A DNA stretch of 5,565 nucleotides from contig JBGVKB010000007.1 in the NCBI GenBank assembly GCA_045118955.1, positions 1 to 5,565 of the forward strand, in the 5' to 3' direction. The position numbers were made by a program, and so were the translations under genes. Shown here in pieces: positions 1 to 5,565 of this stretch. Numbering within the stretch: position 1 is the first letter of the stretch; every line of letters starts with the position of its first letter. Below the pieces are notes generated by a model. That model searched no databases and had not been told where the DNA came from. It was given only the letters and a program-made list of their open reading frames with translations. The stretch is from SFJ001 sp045118955 (lineage in GTDB: Bacteria; Bacillota; Clostridia; Oscillospirales; Ruminococcaceae).

Positions 1-1
1 C

Positions 2-739
2 CGCGACCTGTACTATCTGCGCCGCTGCCAGAGCGTGGGCTTTCTCTATCAGCCCGACGAGCAGAAGGAGCAGCGGGAGGTCTACGATTCCAGCGCCGAT
101 GTGTCCTGGGGCATCTCCGCCGAGGCGGCGGCCTGCATGGTGTTCCCTGAGATGGGGCGAGGCGATTTTATACGCAGTACCTTCGTAAAAAACTTTGATT
201 CCCAGTACCTGTTCACCTATGTGCTGCTGCTGCACCAAAAATATGTGCTGTACCTGTTTTTGACCCGCATTGGCGTGGGGCGGTACAACGACCTGCAGGC
301 ACTGGAGGAGTACCGCCGTCAGCTCTACGAGTTCGAGACCAACCACGTGTTTACCACCATTACCGAGGTGGATCAGTACGACCGCTTCTACCGCAGTGTG
401 GGGTGCGCCTTCGCCCTGATCGATATGTACAAGGACGTGCGCGAGCCGATCGTGTCCCTGCGCGAGCTGCAGCGCGAGCGGCAGGAGGAGGCACAGAAGC
501 AGCGGGAGGACCGGCTGAACCGGGTTCTGACTGCTCTGTCGATCCTGACTGTGTTCTCGGCCCTCACCGACGGTGTGGCCTTCATCGAACAGTTGTTCGG
601 TCTGCTGCCCGCGGCGCTCTGCACCCCGGAGAGGATCCTCTGGTGCCAGCGCGGCTATGTGGTGTTTGTGGTTACGCTCTTCGTGTTTTTGCTGCGCTGG
701 ATGTTTGGCGGCAAACAAAAAGGAGAAACTCAAAAATGA
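2..739 (+). CDS. Membrane protein of unknown family, CorA-like layout at C-terminus (5' partial)
   Basis: The open frame runs in from the window edge with no stop, so the real start lies upstream; 245 C-terminal residues are visible. I do not recognise the family. Numbering from the first complete codon, the visible part is mostly helical. A hydrophobic/aromatic stretch lies near residues 69-90 (LFTYVLLLHQ and onward). A charged, coiled-coil-like helix lies near 151-175, rich in Arg, Glu and Gln. Two likely membrane segments follow, near 176-203 (VLTALSILTVFSALTDG and onward) and 219-234 (YVVFVVTLFVFLLRWMFG). A long cytoplasmic helical domain ending in two adjacent membrane helices recalls CorA-type channels. 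However, the GMN signature expected between the helices is absent, so Mg2+ transport is not supported. The tail GGKQKGETQK is basic and probably cytoplasmic. The stop overlaps the next start as ATGA, which implies one transcript and coupled translation. That this is a real gene is secure; its function is unknown. Confidence 0.8.
   Translation, partial: RDLYYLRRCQSVGFLYQPDEQKEQREVYDSSADVSWGISAEAAACMVFPEMGRGDFIRSTFVKNFDSQYLFTYVLLLHQKYVLYLFLTRIGVGRYNDLQALEEYRRQLYEFETNHVFTTITEVDQYDRFYRSVGCAFALIDMYKDVREPIVSLRELQRERQEEAQKQREDRLNRVLTALSILTVFSALTDGVAFIEQLFGLLPAALCTPERILWCQRGYVVFVVTLFVFLLRWMFGGKQKGETQK
721..725 (+). promoter_or_regulatory. Ribosome binding site of the 2H-like gene, inside the upstream gene
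   Basis: AGGAG lies 10 bases before the ATG at 736, within the last codons of the membrane-protein gene. With the ATGA stop/start overlap, it fixes the downstream start at 736. The same frame is open from 403, but that longer reading would overlap the upstream gene by more than 300 bases. Confidence 0.7.
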
Positions 740-1161
740 CGAATGTCTATCACTACACAGGATGCTTTGTGGACGGGCAGGTGCTTTTGCCCCACGCCCC
801 GGCTATGGATGCCCGGCGACTGGGGCGGCTCATCGACCACCCCCATGTGACCTTTGCCTACCGGCCCGAGTCGGTGGATGAGGGTCTGTTCGGCGTCCCG
901 GTGACCCTGCGGGTGACAGGCTACGGCTGTGACGGTGCGAACGAGGGCTTTCTGGTGGAGGTGCTGACCGACTGCGCCCCGCTGGCGGAGCAGGCGGCGG
1001 CCATCCCGGTGCCCCACATCACCCTGTCGGTGGCGCAGGACGCCCGCCCGGTGAACACCCGCTGGCTCAGGTTTGAGCCGATCGAGCCATTTGAGATCGA
1101 GGCTGTCTTTGGCGGCTATCGGAAGGGCAGACCCTGTTTTTCTCCGCAGGCGGCCGAATAA
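736..1161 (+). CDS. Putative 2H phosphoesterase-like protein (two HxT motifs)
   Basis: This 141-residue soluble protein has no signal peptide or membrane segment. Two matching motifs stand out: His37-Val-Thr39-Phe (HVTF) and His94-Ile-Thr96-Leu (HITLS), each within a hydrophobic, strand-like stretch. Paired H-hydrophobic-[S/T]-hydrophobic motifs are the signature of the 2H superfamily, which includes cyclic phosphodiesterases, RNA-end-healing enzymes and ligase-linked CPDase domains. In those enzymes the two histidines act on 2',3'-cyclic or 2'-5' phosphodiester bonds. Between the motifs is TGYGCDGANEGFLVEV (about 61-76), and after the second is ARPVNT (103-108); the latter recalls the region following the second motif in tRNA-ligase CPDase domains. 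The motif spacing (57 residues) and total length are short for the classic members, so the substrate cannot be named. The start at 736 is supported by AGGAG 10 bases upstream and by the ATGA overlap with the membrane-protein gene. Transcription probably ends at the hairpin that begins 15 bases after the stop. The gene is near certain; the 2H assignment is motif-based inference. Confidence 0.72.
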   Translation: MTNVYHYTGCFVDGQVLLPHAPAMDARRLGRLIDHPHVTFAYRPESVDEGLFGVPVTLRVTGYGCDGANEGFLVEVLTDCAPLAEQAAAIPVPHITLSVAQDARPVNTRWLRFEPIEPFEIEAVFGGYRKGRPCFSPQAAE

Positions 1162-1176
1162 ATTTCATCGGATCCC

Positions 1177-1216
1177 ACGCCCTGTGCGCCTTTTTGGGTG
1201 CGCAGGGTGTTTTTTT
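1177..1216 (+). terminator. Intrinsic terminator after the 2H-like gene
   Basis: Positions 1177-1190 pair with 1197-1210 in an uninterrupted 14-pair stem (11 Watson-Crick, three G-U) around a 6-base loop, TTTTTG. Seven T's (1210-1216) follow. The G-U pairs would be A-C mismatches in the opposite-strand RNA, so the structure favours + strand transcripts. It separates the upstream gene pair from the mnmE operon. Confidence 0.9.
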
Positions 1217-1227
1217 GTCCGGCCTTG

Positions 1228-1236
1228 TGTTACAAT
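1228..1236 (+). promoter_or_regulatory. Probable extended -10 promoter of the mnmE-mnmG-rsmG operon
   Basis: TGTTACAAT combines a TG extension (1228-1229) with TACAAT (1231-1236), a 5/6 match to the sigma-A -10 TATAAT. At 17-base spacing, the -35 position (1208-1213) falls in the terminator T-run and has no good TTGACA match, which fits an extended -10 promoter. The predicted transcription start is near 1243, giving a leader of about 37 bases before the ATG at 1280. Confidence 0.6.
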
Positions 1237-1279
1237 GGTAGCGCTGAAATTTTGCGTTCTGACAAAGGGGGCGTTTGCT

Positions 1280-2659
1280 ATGATCGAAACCACCATCTGT
1301 GCACTGGCCACCCCGCCCGGGGAGGGCGGCATTGCGGTGGTGCGACTGTCCGGCCCGGAGGCCTATCCCATCGCGGCGCGGGTATTCGCCCCCATTGACC
1401 CAAAAAAGGACGTACAAGCAGCAAAGGGCTACACCGCCCTGTTCGGCCACTACCTTCTGGACGGGCGGCAGATGGATGAGACGGTGGCGCTGTTTTTCCG
1501 CGCGCCCCGCAGCTACACCGGCGAGGACGTGGTGGAACTGAGCTGCCACGGCGGCCGCGCCATGGCGGACGGATTGATCCAGGCCTGCCTGAAGGCGGGC
1601 GCTGCCCCGGCCGGCCCCGGCGAGTTCACCCGCCGTGCCCTGCTCAACGGGCGCATCAGCCTGACTCAGGCCGAGGCGGTGATGGAGCTGATCGGCGCGA
1701 CCGGGCGGCAGGGTGCGGCGCTGGCCGCCGCCCAGCTTGAGGGCGCGCTGGCAAAGCGCATTGCCCGCATTCAGGACGACCTGACCGCCCTTGCCGGCCA
1801 TCTGGCGGCGTGGGTGGACTTCCCGGAGGAGGACGTGCCCCAGCTTGAGGACGCGGTGTTGGACGACACCCTTGCCGCCGCGGAAGGGGAGCTGACCGAG
1901 CTGATCGACGGCTACGGCGCGGGTGCCGCGCTGCGGGGCGGGGTGGACACCGCCATTGTGGGGCGGCCCAATGTGGGCAAGAGCACCCTGCTGAACCTGC
2001 TGGCGGGCTTCGACCGGGCCATCGTGACCCCGGTGGCGGGCACCACCCGCGACCTTGTGGAGCAGGCGGTGAATCTGGGGGACGTGCCCCTGAACCTGTG
2101 GGACACCGCCGGCCTGCGGGACACAGAGGACATCGTGGAGGCGGAGGGTATCCGCCGAAGCAACCGTAAATTTGAAGAAGCATCGCTGATTTTGGCGGTG
2201 TTTGACGGATCGGCGTCCGCCGAAGCGGAGGATCGGGAGCTGGCGGAGCGCTGCCGTGGGCGGCAGGCCATCGCCGTGCTGAACAAGCAGGACCTGCTGG
2301 AACACCCCGGCGTCTTTGACGAGGCGCTGCTGGAGGGGCGCTTCAAAGCGGTGGTGAAGCTCAGTGCCAAGGCACCCGAGGCTCGGGAGATGCTGGGCGC
2401 TGCGGTGGCCGATCTGCTGGGCACCGCCTCCATCGACCCCAACGCGGGCGCGCTGTGCAGCCAGCGGCAGCTTGCCGCCGCCGTGACGGCGCGGGACGCA
2501 CTGCGAGAGGCGCGCCGTGCCCGGGCCGGGGGCTTTGATCTGGATGCGGTGGGCGTCTGTGTGGACGACGCGCTGGATGCCCTGTATCAGCTCACCGGCG
2601 AGAGCGCAGGGGAGGCGGTCATCGAGCAGGTGTTCAGCCGATTCTGCGTGGGCAAGTGA
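1280..2659 (+). CDS. mnmE: tRNA uridine-5-carboxymethylaminomethyl modification GTPase MnmE
   Basis: MnmE (TrmE) works with MnmG to add the aminomethyl-type group at C5 of wobble U34 in tRNAs reading NNA/NNG codons, using a one-carbon unit from folate and coupling the reaction to GTP hydrolysis. The 459-residue length is normal. The N-terminal folate-binding domain begins TTICALATPPGEGGIAVVRL and includes CHGG (89-92) and GEFTRRA (114-120). A helical region flanks the inserted G domain, which has G1 GRPNVGKS (228-235; Asn231 matches the potassium-coordinating Asn of the family), G2 TTRD (255-258), G3 DTAG (275-278) and G4 NKQD (335-338). The C-terminus is the hallmark FCVGK with its conserved Cys456. 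The frame is open upstream to 1073, but the ATG at 1280 follows AAAGGGGG at 1264-1271 by 8 bases and gives the family N-terminus, so it is chosen. It is first in the operon; mnmG begins 29 bases after its stop. All key motifs are present. Confidence 0.98.
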   Translation: MIETTICALATPPGEGGIAVVRLSGPEAYPIAARVFAPIDPKKDVQAAKGYTALFGHYLLDGRQMDETVALFFRAPRSYTGEDVVELSCHGGRAMADGLIQACLKAGAAPAGPGEFTRRALLNGRISLTQAEAVMELIGATGRQGAALAAAQLEGALAKRIARIQDDLTALAGHLAAWVDFPEEDVPQLEDAVLDDTLAAAEGELTELIDGYGAGAALRGGVDTAIVGRPNVGKSTLLNLLAGFDRAIVTPVAGTTRDLVEQAVNLGDVPLNLWDTAGLRDTEDIVEAEGIRRSNRKFEEASLILAVFDGSASAEAEDRELAERCRGRQAIAVLNKQDLLEHPGVFDEALLEGRFKAVVKLSAKAPEAREMLGAAVADLLGTASIDPNAGALCSQRQLAAAVTARDALREARRARAGGFDLDAVGVCVDDALDALYQLTGESAGEAVIEQVFSRFCVGK

Positions 2660-2688
2660 TTTTTTTATAAAATGCAAAAGGCAAAGCT

Positions 2689-4575
2689 ATGAAACAGACA
2701 GACATCAACCGACTGGGTGAATACGATGTGATCGTGGTGGGCGCGGGCCATGCGGGCATCGAGGCGGCGCATGCGGCGGCGGTTCTGGGCGCAAAGACCG
2801 CCCTGTTCACCATCAGTCTGGATTTTATTGGGAATATGCCCTGCAACCCCTCCATCGGCGGCACCGCCAAGGGGCATCTGGTGCGGGAGCTGGACGCGCT
2901 GGGCGGTCTGATGGGCATCGCCGCCGACCGCACCTATCTGCAGAGCCGGATGCTCAACAAGGGCAAGGGGCCTGCGGTACACAGCCTGCGGGTGCAGACC
3001 GACCGCAAGCAGTACCATCTGGTGATGAAGCAGCTTGTGGAGGAGACCCCGAACCTCTACCTGCATCAGGCGGAGATCACCGGCCTCGACGTGGCGGAGG
3101 GCCGTGTGCGGGGCGTGTTCACCCACCTGAACGGCTGGTACGGCGCAAGGTGCGTGGTGCTGGCCACCGGCACCAGCTTGGGCGGGCGCATCTTCATCGG
3201 GAACGCCTTCTACGACAGCGGCCCTGATGGGCAGCACGCCGCCGTAGCCCTCACCGAAAACCTGAAAGCGCTGGGTCTGCCCATGCGCCGCTTCAAGACC
3301 GGCACCCCCGCGCGGGTACACCGCCGCAGCATCGACTTCTCCAAGCTGGAGAGCCAGCCCGGCGACCCTGCCGAGGAGCTGCAGCCCATGAGCTTTCTGA
3401 CCCGTAGTCCCATGCGCAACAAGGTGGAGTGTCACATCGCCTATACCAACCCCGAGACCCATCGGATCATTCAGGCCAACATCGGCCGCAGCCCTCTGTA
3501 CGGCGGCATGATCGAGGGGGTCGGCCCCCGGTACTGTCCCAGCATCGAGGACAAGGTGATGCGCTTCGCGGACAAGGAGCGCCATCAGATCTTTGTGGAG
3601 CCGTGCGGCGAAAACACCGAGGAGATGTACCTGCAGGGCATGAGCAGCAGCCTGCCTGAGGATGTACAAAACGCGATGTATCGCACGATATCCGGCCTTG
3701 AGCGGGTGGAGATCATGCGCCCGGCCTACGCCATCGAGTACGACTGCATCGACCCCACTGCGCTGGAAGCCACACTGGAGACCAAGGCGCTGCGGGGCGT
3801 GTACGGCGCGGGTCAGTTCAATGGCACCTCCGGCTACGAGGAGGCCGCCGCGCAGGGTCTGCTGGCCGGTCTGAACGCCGCCCGGCAGGCGCGGGGCGAG
3901 AGCCAATTGATTCTGGAGCGCCACACCAGCTATCTGGGCACTCTGGTGGACGATCTGGTGACCAAGGGCGTGCTGGACCCCTACCGCATGATGACCAGCC
4001 GCAGCGAGTACCGGCTGACCCTGCGGCAGGACAACGCAGATGAGCGCTTGACCCCCATCGGCCGGGAGTACGGTCTTGTGAGCGACGAGCGCTGGGCGCT
4101 GTTTGAGCAGGATATGGCGATCAAGGCCGCCGAGCTGAAGCGGCTGGAGCATACCACCGTGCGCGCCGCCGAGCTGACCGCGGTCTGCGCCGAGGCAGGG
4201 GTGGATCCGGGTGCCACCGGAGGCCCCGCCGCCGAGGTGCTGCGCCGTCCGGGTGTTACCTACGAGCTGCTGGCAAGGATCATCGGCCGGGGCGAGGGGG
4301 TCACCCCCATGATGGCTCAGCGCATCGAGACCGAGATCAAGTACGCCGGTTACATCGCCCGCCAGCAGCGCTCCATCAAGGAGGTGCAGCGCCGGGAGAG
4401 CGTGCTGATCCCGGAGGACTTCGACTACTCGGGCATTCAGGGCCTGACGCTGGAGGCGCGGGAGAAGCTGACCCGCATCCGCCCCCGCAGCCTTGGGCAG
4501 GCGGGGCGCATTCCGGGTGTTTCACCCGCCGACGAGGCGGTGCTGAGCCTTGCGCTGAAGGCGGCAAAACTTTAA
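2689..4575 (+). CDS. mnmG: tRNA uridine-5-carboxymethylaminomethyl modification enzyme MnmG
   Basis: MnmG (GidA) is the FAD- and NADH-dependent partner of MnmE in the heterotetramer that modifies tRNA wobble uridine 34. The 628 residues match the usual full length. The N-terminal dinucleotide-binding fold shows VVGAGHAGIEAA (Gly18, Gly20, Gly23). It is followed by MPCNPSIGGTAKGHLVREL with Cys52, corresponding to one conserved Cys, and by RMLNKGKGPAVHSLRVQTDR (88-107). RFKTGTPARV lies at 201-210. The second conserved Cys (Cys283) is in GVGPRYCPSIEDKVMRFADK. GQFNGTSGYEEAAAQG (375-390) and MMTSRSEYRLTLRQDNADER complete the catalytic part. The C-terminal helical domain, which binds MnmE and tRNA, ends in the usual region from YAGYIARQQ to RIPGVSPADEAVLSLAL. 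The start ATG has only a modest ribosome site (AAAAGG, 2676-2681, 7 bases away), so ribosomes leaving mnmE 29 bases upstream may help. No key residue is missing. Confidence 0.98.
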   Translation: MKQTDINRLGEYDVIVVGAGHAGIEAAHAAAVLGAKTALFTISLDFIGNMPCNPSIGGTAKGHLVRELDALGGLMGIAADRTYLQSRMLNKGKGPAVHSLRVQTDRKQYHLVMKQLVEETPNLYLHQAEITGLDVAEGRVRGVFTHLNGWYGARCVVLATGTSLGGRIFIGNAFYDSGPDGQHAAVALTENLKALGLPMRRFKTGTPARVHRRSIDFSKLESQPGDPAEELQPMSFLTRSPMRNKVECHIAYTNPETHRIIQANIGRSPLYGGMIEGVGPRYCPSIEDKVMRFADKERHQIFVEPCGENTEEMYLQGMSSSLPEDVQNAMYRTISGLERVEIMRPAYAIEYDCIDPTALEATLETKALRGVYGAGQFNGTSGYEEAAAQGLLAGLNAARQARGESQLILERHTSYLGTLVDDLVTKGVLDPYRMMTSRSEYRLTLRQDNADERLTPIGREYGLVSDERWALFEQDMAIKAAELKRLEHTTVRAAELTAVCAEAGVDPGATGGPAAEVLRRPGVTYELLARIIGRGEGVTPMMAQRIETEIKYAGYIARQQRSIKEVQRRESVLIPEDFDYSGIQGLTLEAREKLTRIRPRSLGQAGRIPGVSPADEAVLSLALKAAKL

Positions 4576-4612
4576 ACATTTTTTCGCCCGGATGTTAAAA
4601 ATGAGGATAGAC

Positions 4613-4620
4613 AAAGGAGA
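4613..4620 (+). promoter_or_regulatory. Ribosome binding site that sets the rsmG start
   Basis: AAAGGAGA places its AGGAG core (4615-4619) 10 bases before the ATG at 4630. An in-frame TTG at 4621 would lie only 1 base from the core, too close for initiation. The ATG is therefore the better start, shortening the longest reading by three codons. Confidence 0.75.
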
Positions 4621-4629
4621 TTGAGCCTT

Positions 4630-5337
4630 ATGATCGACCAGGCAAGACTGATCGAAAAATGCGCCGCGGCCGGCATCCCTCTGACGGCAGAGCAGGCGGC
4701 GAAGCTGGACGACTACGCCCGCATTTTGGTGGACTACAACCAGAAGGTCAACCTGACCGCCATCACCGACCCCGAGGGCATTGAGAACAAGCACTTTGTG
4801 GACAGCCTGCTGTTCGCTGCCCAGCCCGAGGTGGCCGGCGCGATGGTGGACGTGGGCACTGGCGCGGGCTTCCCCGGCATAGTGGCCAAGATCTACAAGC
4901 CCGAGCTGGCCCTGACCCTGATGGAGCCGACCGGCAAGCGGGTGGATTTCCTGAAATACGCCTGCGCCCAGCTCGGTCTGACCGGGGTGGAGTTTGCCAA
5001 GGAGCGCGCAGAGGAGGCCGCCCGCAAGGTGTGGCGTGAGCGGTTTGATCTGGCCAGTGCCCGGGCGGTGGCCGCACTGCCCATGCTGTGTGAGTACTGC
5101 CTGCCGCTGGTGAAGGTAGGCGGCTGGATGATCGCCATGAAAGGCCCCGACGGTGAGGCCGAGCTGGCCGCCGCACAGGGCGCGCTGGCAAAGCTGGGCG
5201 GCAAGGCGGTGGAGGTGCGGCACCTCACCCTGCCCGGCGGCGATGTGCGCACCCTGATCGTGTGTGAAAAGATTTCGCAAACTCCCTCCGTTTACCCCAG
5301 AAACGGCGGTAAAATCGCAAAAAGCCCGCTGAAATGA
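4630..5337 (+). CDS. rsmG: 16S rRNA (guanine(527)-N7)-methyltransferase RsmG
   Basis: RsmG (GidB) transfers a methyl group from S-adenosylmethionine to N7 of G527 (E. coli numbering) in the 530 loop of 16S rRNA; in other bacteria its loss gives low-level streptomycin resistance. The 235 residues fit the family. NQKVNLTAITDPEGIENKHF (37-56) is the typical family segment before the Rossmann core. The SAM-binding loop is DVGTGAGFPG (74-83). LMEPTGKRVDFLKYA (97-111) holds the acidic residue that usually contacts the SAM ribose. ASARAVAALP (142-151) corresponds to the family's SRAVA motif. The tail, VYPRNGGKIAKSPLK, matches the usual family ending. It is third in the operon, 54 bases after mnmG, with no convincing promoter or terminator in that gap. 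Its last codons lie inside the left arm of a candidate terminator hairpin. Confidence 0.97.
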   Translation: MIDQARLIEKCAAAGIPLTAEQAAKLDDYARILVDYNQKVNLTAITDPEGIENKHFVDSLLFAAQPEVAGAMVDVGTGAGFPGIVAKIYKPELALTLMEPTGKRVDFLKYACAQLGLTGVEFAKERAEEAARKVWRERFDLASARAVAALPMLCEYCLPLVKVGGWMIAMKGPDGEAELAAAQGALAKLGGKAVEVRHLTLPGGDVRTLIVCEKISQTPSVYPRNGGKIAKSPLK

Positions 5338-5356
5338 GCGTGTTTGCGCGATTTTT
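5311..5356 (+). terminator. Candidate terminator hairpin overlapping the rsmG stop
   Basis: AAAATCGC (5311-5318) pairs with GCGATTTT (5348-5355). Further pairing of AAA with TTT continues across a GC bulge. CGCT (5327-5330) and AGCG (5337-5340) close a 6-base loop that contains part of the rsmG stop region. The right arm ends in TTTTT (5352-5356). The A-run/T-run flanks resemble an intrinsic terminator, but the stem is interrupted and its T's are mostly paired, so efficiency is uncertain. If active, it ends the mnmE-mnmG-rsmG transcript. Confidence 0.5.
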
Positions 5357-5380
5357 GTAAATGGAAATAACTGGTAAATA

Positions 5381-5442
5381 AGACCGGCCTGTGGTATGCT
5401 TATCCTGTAGAGATACAGAGAGGCTACCGTGGGCCGGTTTTT
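5381..5442 (+). terminator. Long structured hairpin with T-run: second terminator or leader element
   Basis: Positions 5381-5396 pair with 5425-5440 in 16 consecutive pairs (12 Watson-Crick, four G-U), including the perfect core ACCGGCC/GGCCGGT. The tip carries CTGTA-GAGA-TACAG (5405-5418), a 5-pair stem with a GNRA-type loop, joined through a partly paired internal region. T's run from 5438 to 5442. The G-U pairs make it more stable in + strand RNA. It is most simply a strong second terminator for read-through from rsmG; it could also act in the leader of the downstream gene. Confidence 0.6.
5392..5400 (+). promoter_or_regulatory. Possible extended -10 promoter for the parB-like gene (weak)
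   Basis: TGGTATGCT has the TG-n extension and a 4/6 match to TATAAT. No good -35 lies 16-18 bases upstream. Transcription would begin near 5407, placing the small GAGA-capped hairpin at the RNA 5' end and leaving a leader of about 90 bases. The downstream gene needs a promoter if the two hairpins terminate, and this is the best candidate I see, but the evidence is thin. Confidence 0.25.
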
Positions 5443-5448
5443 CACATG

Positions 5449-5458
5449 GTTTTAAAAC
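5449..5458 (+). repeat. Short perfect palindrome GTTTTAAAAC
   Basis: This 10-base perfect palindrome lies between the long hairpin and the ribosome site of the parB-like gene. It could be an operator half-site or an A+T-rich opening region, but a match this short can arise by chance. Confidence 0.2.
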
Positions 5459-5485
5459 TTTGTTGAAAGGCCGGAGCGCAGGAAG

Positions 5486-5491
5486 AGGAGG
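5486..5491 (+). promoter_or_regulatory. Strong ribosome binding site of the parB-like gene
   Basis: AGGAGG lies 6 bases before the ATG at 5498. It is the best Shine-Dalgarno match in the window and supports that ATG as a real start even though only 22 codons are visible. Confidence 0.8.
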
Positions 5492-5497
5492 GGCGCC

Positions 5498-5565
5498 ATG
5501 CTGGACAAGCCGAAAACCGCGGGGAAGGTCTATCTTCTCCCGGTGGAGCAGATCGAACCGGCGGC
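5498..5565 (+). CDS. Probable ParB/Noc family partition protein (3' partial, N-terminus only)
   Basis: Only 22 residues are visible before the window ends: a short basic leader, MLDKPKTAGK, then VYLLPVEQIEPA. A hydrophobic V-x-x-[LI]-P-[VI]-x-x-I-x-P segment close to the N-terminus is where ParB/Noc proteins begin their nuclease-like/CTP-binding domain. In many Firmicutes the gene after rsmG is noc or the parA-parB pair, which supports the call. ParB-type proteins bind parS near the origin and load partition and SMC complexes; Noc is a paralogue that blocks division over the nucleoid. The fragment cannot distinguish them. The start is supported by AGGAGG 6 bases upstream. Confidence 0.6.
   Translation, partial: MLDKPKTAGKVYLLPVEQIEPA

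Noticed and set aside
1067..2677. A 536-codon open frame on the minus strand opposite mnmE
   Set aside because: It is a composition shadow. G+C-rich codon use in mnmE rarely creates antisense stops, and the translation is low-complexity and matches no family, whereas the + strand has every MnmE motif.
2672..2692. Six-codon open frame (MQKAKL) overlapping the mnmG start
   Set aside because: No ribosome site precedes it. The ATGA overlap with mnmG is suggestive, but the frame is too short to distinguish from chance.
2665..4152. A 495-codon minus-strand open frame opposite mnmG
   Set aside because: It is also a shadow: the opposite strand encodes a complete MnmG, and the antisense product is rich in His, Gln and Gly without recognisable domains.
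4519..4534. parS-like TGTTTCAC at the end of mnmG
   Set aside because: The left half matches parS exactly, but the right half (CCGCCGAC) does not resemble GTGAAACA. The bases are explained by mnmG codons in the conserved GVSPADE region.
4575..4596. AACAT/ATGTT inverted repeat after mnmG, next to a T-run
   Set aside because: Five A+T-rich pairs with a 12-base loop, and the T-run sits inside the loop rather than after the stem, so it is not a terminator.
4592..4624. Ten-codon open frame (MLKMRIDKGD) ending just before rsmG
   Set aside because: It has no ribosome binding site of its own and merely runs through the rsmG Shine-Dalgarno region. A frame this short is expected by chance.
5288..5306. 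CCGTTT/AAACGG hairpin near the end of rsmG
   Set aside because: It is a short 6-pair stem within conserved coding sequence (YPRNGG) and is not followed by a T-run.
4522..5445. A 307-codon minus-strand open frame opposite rsmG
   Set aside because: It spans a complete rsmG and both intergenic hairpins, has no convincing ribosome site, and its product shows no recognisable domain.
5437..5452. Degenerate parS-like TTTCACATG near the parB-like gene
   Set aside because: Only about 9 of 16 positions match parS and the right half is T-rich. It lies in the T-run after the long hairpin, so chance is the simpler explanation.

Overview
This window is G+C-rich and densely coded on the + strand. Third codon positions are mostly G or C, and several Shine-Dalgarno sequences are strong. 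The conserved order mnmE - mnmG - rsmG followed by a ParB/Noc-type start is the arrangement found near the replication origin of many Firmicutes. Together with the base composition and protein style, this suggests a G+C-rich gut Clostridia, perhaps an Oscillospiraceae of the Faecalibacterium/Gemmiger kind. The taxonomic guess is inference only; no rRNA or other marker is present.

Left part (1-1216): the 3' end of an unrecognised membrane protein (long helices, a charged coiled coil, two C-terminal membrane segments) overlaps by 4 bases, through ATGA, a 141-residue protein. That protein carries two H-hydrophobic-T-hydrophobic motifs and looks like a divergent 2H-type phosphoesterase. The pair ends at a strong intrinsic terminator at 1177-1216.

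Central part (1228-5356): an extended -10 promoter directly after that terminator starts a three-gene operon. MnmE (GTPase) and MnmG (FAD enzyme) together modify the C5 position of wobble uridine 34 in tRNAs. RsmG methylates guanosine 527 (E. coli numbering) of 16S rRNA at N7. All three look intact and carry their family motifs. They form a translation-fidelity module: tRNA wobble modification plus decoding-region rRNA methylation.

Right part (5338-5565): about 160 bases without a gene hold two successive RNA hairpins. The first overlaps the end of rsmG and ends in a T-run. The second is a 60-base inverted repeat with a 16-pair base stem and a GAGA-capped tip, also followed by T's. A strong ribosome binding site then leads into the first 22 codons of a probable ParB/Noc chromosome-partitioning gene, cut by the window edge.

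No tRNA, rRNA, CRISPR array, insertion sequence or transposase was seen. The core operon is ordinary. The least explained parts are the membrane protein/2H-like pair and the structured rsmG-parB gap.
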